Source: Saposhnikovia divaricata
Taxonomy: Eukaryota > Streptophyta > Magnoliopsida > Apiales > Apiaceae
Assembly (NCBI GenBank): GCA_036435485.1
Contig: CM071598.1
Location: 110,213,148 to 110,277,147, forward strand
Direction of reading: 5' to 3'
Length of the DNA: 64,000 bases
Made by a program: the position numbers and the translations under genes. Shown piece by piece: positions 55,012-64,000 of the stretch; positions within the stretch are counted from its first letter, which is position 1, and each line of letters begins with the position of its first letter. A model generated the notes under the pieces. That model was given only the letters and a program-made list of their open reading frames with translations, was not told the DNA's origin and ran no database searches.

Positions 55012-57673
55012 GATGGTATCAGAGCTTAGAGTCATATTGCTCAGGAACAAAAGTGATAATAATATACACATATAGATATATATGTAATGATATAAGATAT
55101 GAACTCACATCGAGTTCAAGGGGGGTTTATCGAACGAAGTGTTCATTCTAAGTAGTGATTATAATTTTATAGATTATTACTAATAAAAGTTTATGTTTTA
55201 GTATAGGGAGAGGAGATTGGTGAACCAAATTTAAGGGTATTTAAAGTCTTCTTGTGTTTAAGGGAGTTTGAAGAAATATTGTAAGTGGATCGGTGAATAG
55301 ACACTGATTGTTTGTGGAGATGAAAGGGTGAAACTGAGGTTGGTCGGTAAAGCCAAGATATACAGGACCAAGACAGACTGAGAAATTCCGAGATTGACTT
55401 AAATGAAAAGGGTATTATGCCAAATGTGTTAAGTTTATATAGTACACGGGATCGATATGAGAAAGGGGATACTTGATGTATTGAGAAGTGTACGTTAGAT
55501 AACCTCGTGAGTATACAGGGTATGTTAGATTATGCAATTATAAAGTATAGTTTGAAGGGTCCTTGATACCGGAGCATTGTCAGGATAAGACGATCAACAT
55601 TACGTAAGTATATCGATTAGAAGGTTGTGTTCTATTATGGATAAAGGCAGAGAGTATCGAGCCAAGTCACGACTAGGTAAATGAAGATAATTGGGAATAG
55701 CTGACAATAGGTTAAGGCTACATGGTGAGTGCCAAATTTAAGAAATTTTGGATAATACGCAGTCTAAGATATAAATAGTCTTTGAGGAAAACCTTCCATT
55801 ATTGGGATTTTCAATTGGGCAGAGGCTATTAACGGTAACTACTTTCAATTTTCCTTCACCGATGGGTAATTCCAGTTGTGATCTAGCACTTCTTATTTAT
55901 TAAGTGCCTGTATCTTTTCAAAACTTTCTGGTACCCTTGAAATGTGTTTCAAAATTGTATTTTATCTATCTTAGTCAAAATATTCTTCTAAGATTATTTT
56001 TGGAAGATGGTGTTTATCATCGTGATTTAAATTTCCCTCTATATTTCTTACTCCAACTAAGAGGAACAGCCCTATATGTATACACAAGGACGATCTGTCT
56101 GTGTGATAGAAAGTCGGAGGGGACGCCTTCACTTGTGTGACGTACGGGTTCTTCCATCATATTGATTTCCCAAATATTCTTTTATTTCGAATAAGAGCTA
56201 TTTAAAACTCTTAATCTTATAAATTGTTAGGGGACCTTTACTGGTTTATGGGTTAGTTTCAATTCAAAGTTTCTCGGATTCTATCAATTGTTTCGAATAT
56301 AGAAAATTTTTTTATGGATAGAATAATGAAAGTAAGGTTTAGAGTATACGTGATTATACGAGGAAACTTAAGATTCCAAGGGAAATTTCAATAAGAGATA
56401 ATTAGAGCTAGAAGCGTTTCAATATAAGAGAGGAAGGAATTTCGTGAAAAGAGATAGGTATATTTGATGATTAGTAAGAGAAAAGAATATAAGGAATTTT
56501 AAGGCATAATTGAGATTTATTATTGAAAGTAAGGTGTATTTTGAGGATAGAGTCAGAATAAGGATAAACAAAGGCAGTGGGGATAATTAATGAAGGATTT
56601 CGAGGTGCAATAACTATTAGTGGAGGAAGGACAATAATGTGAATAATACCCTAAGTAGCAGAGAGAGATTAAATCTGTTAAATATTCAAAGGATTAACCA
56701 AAAGGTGTGAATGAGTAAAACTTGAGATAAAGATTTTGATGAGAATAATAAAGGAAAAATTACAGAGGTGGAATAGATAGTATATCATGAAGGAACTAAG
56801 GTGGATCAGCAAGATGTAAAGAGCGTATAGTGAACAATAGACATATGGGATAAGGTATACGGAGGAAATTGCAGGTACGCTCTAATTTAACTTCTTAAGT
56901 ATAAATGTTTTGTTAGGGATTGACTAAGTCAATGAATGGTGTAAATGGGCTGATAAAATAGATAAGAATAATCTATCTGTGAGAAAGTAAACTATGGTGA
57001 TATAAGAAAGTGAGTTATTCTCGTGTCATCCAAATCAATATCTGTTAAGAGTCAGAGAACTCTATAAAAAGGAGATTTGAGAATAATGGGGAAAGTGCAA
57101 GGAAAATTCTTAAAATGAAGGGAAAGTATCTGCTCCTATAAGTACGAACAGGATATATATATTATAATTGATATTTTCTTACATTTGTTTCAAGAAATAT
57201 TATTATAGCTAATTTTCTGGAAAATTTTACAGAGATGATATATAAAAATGTTGGAGTATTAATATTTTATGTCTTGATAAAGATCAAGGTAGCTAAACAA
57301 TAGTTGGAGATTAAACTTGAGGATATAGGATTATGACTATAAAATACACTACCATTCAGGGGAGGCCAATGTGGTGGCCGATACCCTTAGTCGAAAGAGG
57401 AAGGAGAAATGAGATAATATAGAATGACTGAATACAGGAAGGGATTTGCAAGAAAAAGATAGTGAAAGTGCTGCTATTGATAAGCTAAACGGCATATGGA
57501 TGAATGACAAACAAGTTTATATTGGTGTATTTTGCTCAGACAAGATAGAGATGTTATGAAAGAGCAAAAGGATGGAGGAAGTAATATGAGAATTAAAAGG
57601 TGTAATGTGAGAAAGGTATTCGTCAATATCTTCAACATGATTCCGGGACGGAATCCTTTTAAGGGGGGAAGAC
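55012..57673 (+). mobile_element. Array internal region 2 (2662 bp), non-coding
   Basis: Same length and content as internal region 1: primer site 55014-55025, RNase H fragment 57329-57412, polypurine tract 57661-57673. By eye I found no difference from region 1. Confidence 0.93.
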
Positions 57674-60600
57674 TGTAATAACCCTAACTTTTGCAATGCT
57701 ACAGTACCTAAATGAATAGTGATTTTGAGGATTTATGGGAATGGTATGTGGGTACTCTATAAGTGAAACAGAAAATGAGTAAACAGAAACCATATTAGTG
57801 ATGTACTATGAAAATAAGTGACTCGAAACGAGGACAGAATTCAGAGAATCCAAACTTTATTTTATTCCATAATTGACAGAGAAGTCAGGAATATAATAAT
57901 TGGATTATAAATTAAGGATATTAAATATTAGAAGTCCAAGGGAGGATATATTATGAGAAGGAAAGAGGACCGAGGATATAATCCTAGAGCAAAGAGAATG
58001 CAAACGAGTTCGAGAACGCTTGAGAAATCGGGAGAGAAACCGGGAGAGCAAATTCTGAGATAAAGAGAATATACCAAGGATATTGGATTTAATATCTACT
58101 TGAGGATTAGAACCACCCTAACACACTAATATATGATGTGGGAAAGGATAATATATATGCAAGAGATTTACAGAGGAGAAACCACTGAAACGATCATAGA
58201 AATCTTTCGATGAATCAAATGATGAAAGAACTTTGCATTAAACCCAAACAAAAAGCCCTAGAGCATGGTAAAAGCCCAAATTTTGGCCCAACCTACACAT
58301 GGAGCTGTATGGTAAGTGAATTAAAGTGTAAGGGAAGGAATCCACTTGGTGAAAATATTAGAACCAAAGTGGAAGAGGAGTAAACTTGCCAAAACCTTGA
58401 TACTAAGTTGCATTTCACCATGGCAAGGTGTCTAGATGGCCAACAATTGGCACCCTTTGATTGGTGGACTCCAAAACACAATTACAAAAGGTAGCTAGCT
58501 GATATATCAAGATAGAAACAAGGGATATACATCATTTACACAAGAGAAAGCAAAACAAAACAATTTTCTTTCAAGAAGAAAACTTTCGGCCAGATTTCCA
58601 AGAGGTCAGTAAAACGAGCATAACTTCTTCGTTTCTCAGCCAAATTTTGCGTTCTATAGCTTTTTAGAAAGCCCATGAGATAAGCTACAAGTCGTATTTC
58701 ACAAGATGTTTCCAGAAAAGCAAGGTAAGGGGGTCGTTTTTCATGTTCTTTAAGCTGATGAATGGTAACTCCGAATTGTTAACTTTGTTTTCATGGTTCC
58801 TTTAGTTGATTCAAGCTATATTGAGGTTGTTTAAGGAGTACCCAAGGTTTATTAAGTGATGTTGAAGCTACAAGGAAGGTATATTACTTGAGACCCTAAC
58901 TTGAATTATGAGTTTATGGTTGATTATGCTTAGTTTAGAAGTTAAGTGATATAAACCATGAAATCTTGATTATGTAGTTGTGGATATGTGTTTTGATTTA
59001 ATATGAAAGGAGTATGTGCTTGTAACCATGGTTGGTAAGATGACCACATGGTGTAGGTGATGGTGTATAAGGTGGATGATGGATTTGGAGGAGTAATGTT
59101 TTGAAAAGTATGAAAATATAGCCGTTATAATGCCCGATTTTCGTTAGGACAAAAACTGCCCTGTTTTGGACAACCATGCCCGTACGGTAGCATTCTGCCT
59201 AGGGTACTAATTGACCATGAGATGATAGAGCTTAGTTCATAGATCGTTTTGATATAAAGTACGTTAAAATCTGATGAACGGTTTAGGAGAAAAGTCAGTT
59301 TTAGTGAAAGACGTTCAGAAACCGAGAAAACGTAGTTGTACCAACTTTGAGGCTATAACTACCATACTTAGACATTTTTAAAAATTATAAAATTTTGGGA
59401 TATTGTAGTGGAGTGGTCAAAGAGTCATTTCCAGTTGACCTTACATTAAAATTCGAAATTTAGATTTTCTGAGAATTTTTACAGTCGGGTATGGTTGTTA
59501 AGGGAAATGGTGAATAAGCACCGAAACCTTGATTAACCTAAAATGGTTAGGTTTTTGGAACACTAGGGTTATGAATAACAGGTGAAACATATATTAAAGT
59601 GTCAATGGTATTGTTATGCAAGAGTGAGGTGAGTAAGAGATGTGGTATCCAAACGACGGTCCTTTTCGTGTTTATAGAAACTCCGGGAGAGCCACGAGCC
59701 ATACCTTCAGGACATCGAGATCGAGGCAAGATCTTTTCTATCCCTACTTGGAAAACTATTTATCTTCAAAGAAACTTGATTTCATGGAATATATATGTGA
59801 TGCTATTATTACTATATTGTGAAGAAATTGTCTTCCTTGAGTATTGATATTGAAAAGAAAGGTATACGAAGATGTATATGAATATGAATATGGATATGAG
59901 TATGAGATGGATATGAATATGGATATGAGTATGAGATGGATATGTATAGAGATGATTATGCATGAAGTGAACATGCCTTATGATTAAGAGAATATGAGAT
60001 AATGGTATCAGTTGTTATCTAAAGTAAATAAAAGAATGGTATCAGTTGTTATCTAGGGTTATATGATTTATAATATTTTGCTAAAGATATTCTTTTTAAA
60101 TATTCTGATTTAATAAGTATTATTTGATTATTATCTACTATTTTTAAAAGTAGATGGAACAACATATATATATGTGTATATAAGAGAGCAAGATTTCTTC
60201 TACTCTTACTTTAGAAAACTATTTTATTTTTTTAAAGTAAAATGATTTCTTGGAATATATATGTTTTTCTACGATGCTATATTGCTAAGGATTTATTTCC
60301 TGATTTTGAGAATTAAAGAAAGATAGATACGAATATGGATAGAGCGAATATACTTTATGTTCTAAAGGAATATTTGACTTTAATAATTATAGAAAAGATG
60401 TATGAGTCATAAATAAAGTATTATGACATATGATTTAAAGGTGATGATAAATGTGAATGGAAATGTGAATGGAAATGATATATGTGAGTAGATAAATGAT
60501 TTGACAAAAGGGGGGATTGCAACAGACTTGCGTAAGTGGCTGTGTCAGGGCTGTGTGCGACACAGTCCAGCATTTATTATTTTATTACGGCACGAAGATG

Positions 60601-61468
60601 CCAAGGGAGGATGTTAGCAGGTGGCCTTCCTCCAGGGATGATCTTCATTCCTTCTACCGGTAGTAAAAAGAGAGCAGGTACGATTAGGCGACTGATCATC
60701 GTCCTAACGTATCAGGCGACAGCAGATATCCCCAATGTTTTTGAAAAGAAAGAGTTGACAATGGTTTTCAGATTCCTATACTGAAAACAGAATAATGATA
60801 TGAGATGATGGAATTATGGTTATAGATGAAGAGAAACTGATATTATATCATTTTAGATTTCCTTCTTATAATAGTAAGTGGATGATGTATTATTAAATAA
60901 GAGCTTTATTCTTCCTTAAGGATTATAATTGATTTCTGCCTATATATGCATATATATATATGTATACCTGTTCACATTTTAAATTCTAGTTTACAATATT
61001 ATCTTGCTGAGCTATTATAGCTCACTCTTGCCACTTATGTATATAGCAGCTAGGTCCCATGCCGATTCTACGCACTACACCCCGCAAGAGGGTAAGGGAA
61101 AGGCGACCTTTTGAGCGAGTGCTGGCGACCATCCCCGAGGTAGTGACAAGCGAAAGGGGCTCAGTAGACTTATGTAAATTAAGTGTGTAAGTTTATAATA
61201 AACTTTTGGTGGTTGAAATGCTTCCTGTAGAAGTATTATTCAACAATGTACTTAGTAAGATTCTGGGTTTGTAATAACTGTTTAACTCTAAACTTTTAAT
61301 ATTGTGGATCTTGTTCTATGAGCATATGACTGGTGTGTGTGTGTATTAGTGTGGGGTCAATTGCATAAGTATTAAGTTTAAAAAAAATGGACTCAAGAGA
61401 TATGGATATTGATCGGAAATTGGACCGTGATGACCTGGATCCTTGACCCCGGATCTAGGGGTGTCACA
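57674..61468 (+). mobile_element. Array LTR 3 (3795 bp)
   Basis: It shares with LTR 2 the changes that separate them from LTR 1 (TCGGGAGAG, TTGAGGTTG near 58820, ACAGCAGATATC near 60719). It has private changes near 60000 (GAGATAATGG), 60104 (ATTCTGAT), 60509 and 60571. The conserved box is at 60654-60703 and the hairpin at 61008-61024. Confidence 0.97.
61059..61190 (+). CDS. Short basic leader ORF, array copy 3 (43 aa)
   Basis: Same peptide as array copies 1 and 2, at the same place in the LTR. Confidence 0.5.
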   Translation: MPILRTTPRKRVRERRPFERVLATIPEVVTSERGSVDLCKLSV

Positions 61469-64000
61469 GATGGTATCAGAGCTTAGAGTCATATTGCTCA
61501 GGAACAAAAGTGATAATAATATACACATATAGATATATATGTAATGATATAAGATATGAACTCACATCGAGTTCAAGGGGGGTTTATCGAACGAAGTGTT
61601 CATTCTAAGTAGTGATTATAATTTTATAGATTATTACTAATAAAAGTTTATGTTTTAGTATAGGGAGAGGAGATTGGTGAACCAAATTTAAGGGTATTTA
61701 AAGTCTTCTTGTGTTTAAGGGAGTTTGAAGAAATATTGTAAGTGGATCGGTGAATAGACACTGATTGTTTGTGGAGATGAAAGGGTGAAACTGAGGTTGG
61801 TCGGTAAAGCCAAGATATACAGGACCAAGACAGACTGAGAAATTCCGAGATTGACTTAAATGAAAAGGGTATTATGCCAAATGTGTTAAGTTTATATAGT
61901 ACACGGGATCGATATGAGAAAGGGGATACTTGATGTATTGAGAAGTGTACGTTAGATAACCTCGTGAGTATACAGGGTATGTTAGATTATGCAATTATAA
62001 AGTATAGTTTGAAGGGTCCTTGATACCGGAGCATTGTCAGGATAAGACGATCAACATTACGTAAGTATATCGATTAGAAGGTTGTGTTCTATTATGGATA
62101 AAGGCAGAGAGTATCGAGCCAAGTCACGACTAGGTAAATGAAGATAATTGGGAATAGCAGACAATAGGTTAAGGCTACATGGTGAGTGCCAAATTTAAGA
62201 AATTTTGGATAATACGCAGTCTAAGATATAAATAGTCTTTGAGGAAAACCTTCCATTATTGGGATTTTCAATTGGGCAGAGGCTATTAACGGTAACTACT
62301 TTCAATTTTCCTTCACCGATGGGTAATTCCAGTTGTGATCTAGCACTTCTTATTTATTAAGTGCCTGTATCTTTTCAAAACTTTCTGGTACCCTTGAAAT
62401 GTGTTTCAAAATTGTATTTTATCTATCTTAGTCAAAATATTCTTCTAAGATTATTTTTGGAAGATGGTGTTTATCATCGTGATTTAAATTTCCCTCTATA
62501 TTTCTTACTCCAACTAAGAGGAACAGCCCTATATGTATACACAAGGACGATCTGTCTGTGTGATAGAAAGTCGGAGGGGACGCCTTCACTTGTGTGACGT
62601 ACGGGTTCTTCCATCATATTGATTTCCCAAATATTCTTTTATTTCGAATAAGAGCTATTTAAAACTCTTAATCTTATAAATTGTTAGGGGACCTTTACTG
62701 GTTTATGGGTTAGTTTCAATTCAAAGTTTCTCGGATTCTATCAATTGTTTCGAATATAGAAAATTTTTTTATGGATAGAATAATGAAAGTAAGGTTTAGA
62801 GTATACGTGATTATACGAGGAAACTTAAGATTCCAAGGGAAATTTCAATAAGAGATAATTAGAGCTAGAAGCGTTTCAATATAAGAGAGGAAGGAATTTC
62901 GTGAAAAGAGATAGGTATATTTGATGATTAGTAAGAGAAAAGAATATAAGGAATTTTAAGGCATAATTGAGATTTATTATTGAAAGTAAGGTGTATTTTG
63001 AGGATAGAGTCAGAATAAGGATAAACAAAGGCAGTGGGGATAATTAATGAAGGATTTCGAGGTGCAATAACTATTAGTGGAGGAAGGACAATAATGTGAA
63101 TAATACCCTAAGTAGCAGAGAGAGATTAAATCTGTTAAATATTCAAAGGATTAACCAAAAGGTGTGAATGAGTAAAACTTGAGATAAAGATTTTGATGAG
63201 AATAATAAAGGAAAAATTACAGAGGTGGAATAGATAGTATATCATGAAGGAACTAAGGTGGATCAGCAAGATGTAAAGAGCGTATAGTGAACAATAGACA
63301 TATGGGATAAGGTATACGGAGGAAATTGCAGGTACGCTCTAATTTAACTTCTTAAGTATAAATGTTTTGTTAGGGATTGACTAAGTCAATGAATGGTGTA
63401 AATGGGCTGATAAAATAGATAAGAATAATCTATCTGTGAGAAAGTAAACTATGGTGATATAAGAAAGTGAGTTATTCTCGTGTCATCCAAATCAATATCT
63501 GTTAAGAGTCAGAGAACTCTATAAAAAGGAGATTTGAGAATAATGGGGAAAGTGCAAGGAAAATTCTTAAAATGAAGGGAAAGTATCTGCTCCTATAAGT
63601 ACGAACAGGATATATATATTATAATTGATATTTTCTTACATTTGTTTCAAGAAATATTATTATAGCTAATTTTCTGGAAAATTTTACAGAGATGATATAT
63701 AAAAATGTTGGAGTATTAATATTTTATGTCTTGATAAAGATCAAGGTAGCTAAACAATAGTTGGAGATTAAACTTGAGGATATAGGATTATGACTATAAA
63801 ATACACTACCATTCAGGGGAGGCCAATGTGGTGGCCGATACCCTTAGTCGAAAGAGGAAGGAGAAATGAGATAATATAGAATGACTGAATACAGGAAGGG
63901 ATTTGCAAGAAAAAGATAGTGAAAGTGCTGCTATTGATAAGCTAAACGGCATATGGATGAATGACAAACAAGTTTATATTGGTGTATTTTGCTCAGACAA
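61469..64000 (+). mobile_element. Array internal region 3, cut by the window end
   Basis: 2532 bases are visible, with the primer site at 61471-61482 and the RNase H fragment at 63786-63869. One private change is seen at 62157 (AGCAGACAATAGG for AGCTGACAATAGG). The polypurine tract and a fourth LTR are expected just beyond the window. Confidence 0.93.

Overview
This window is a gene-poor, transposon-saturated piece of a plant nuclear genome. The evidence is plant Ty3/gypsy chromovirus and Tat/Retand retrotransposons, a Ty1/copia element with a long 3' ORF, CACTA (En/Spm) DNA transposons, an initiator-Met tRNA primer binding site, and spliceosomal intron signals. A eudicot with a large genome is likely; I cannot name the species. 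No rRNA, tRNA, CRISPR or operon is visible.

Layout. 1-2859: 3' part of a giant gypsy LTR (family A) on +. 2860 to about 9390: a crippled Tat/Retand gypsy on + (gag, protease, broken archaeal-type RNase H, two tandem-repeat blocks, PPT, 3' LTR). 9391-11134: AT-rich DNA with a poly(A)-tailed retroposon flanked by a 16-bp target duplication. 11135-16480: a complete but mutated CACTA element (TSD ACG) with degenerate transposase and a TnpA-like gene. 16484-18616: AT-rich DNA with a MITE-like hairpin and a 148-bp tandem duplication. 18617 to about 41425 (-): a Ty1/copia remnant whose 3' ORF is split by two insertions. The first is a CACTA element (19858-34608, TSD AGA), itself carrying a nested gypsy chromovirus B (22733-33310, TSD GCTGA). 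The second is a solo LTR (37684-41402, TSD GAGTA). 41425-44756: degenerate gypsy debris on -. 44757-64000: a head-to-tail array of one non-autonomous giant-LTR element, LTR-internal-LTR-internal-LTR-internal, unit about 6.46 kb, copies almost identical, running off the window.

How the parts relate. The only gene that looks like host-derived protein coding is a four-exon, 103-residue membrane protein (20490-22099, -) inside the second CACTA, where the transposase should be. It lies behind a leader-exon splice donor resembling that of the first CACTA, so it is probably a transduplicated gene placed under transposon control. Gypsy B later landed in the leader exon. Insertion order is copia, then CACTA, then gypsy B.

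The most interesting unexplained signal is shared by the giant LTRs, which otherwise differ strongly. It is a leader module of TATA-like sequence, a TGAGC/GCTCA stem-loop, CAG-CTARG, and a short basic ORF (M-x3-R-x-T-x-R-K-x-V). The short ORF keeps its residues while its codons change. A palindrome CTACCGGTAG plus CGACTGATCATC lies further upstream in the same LTRs.
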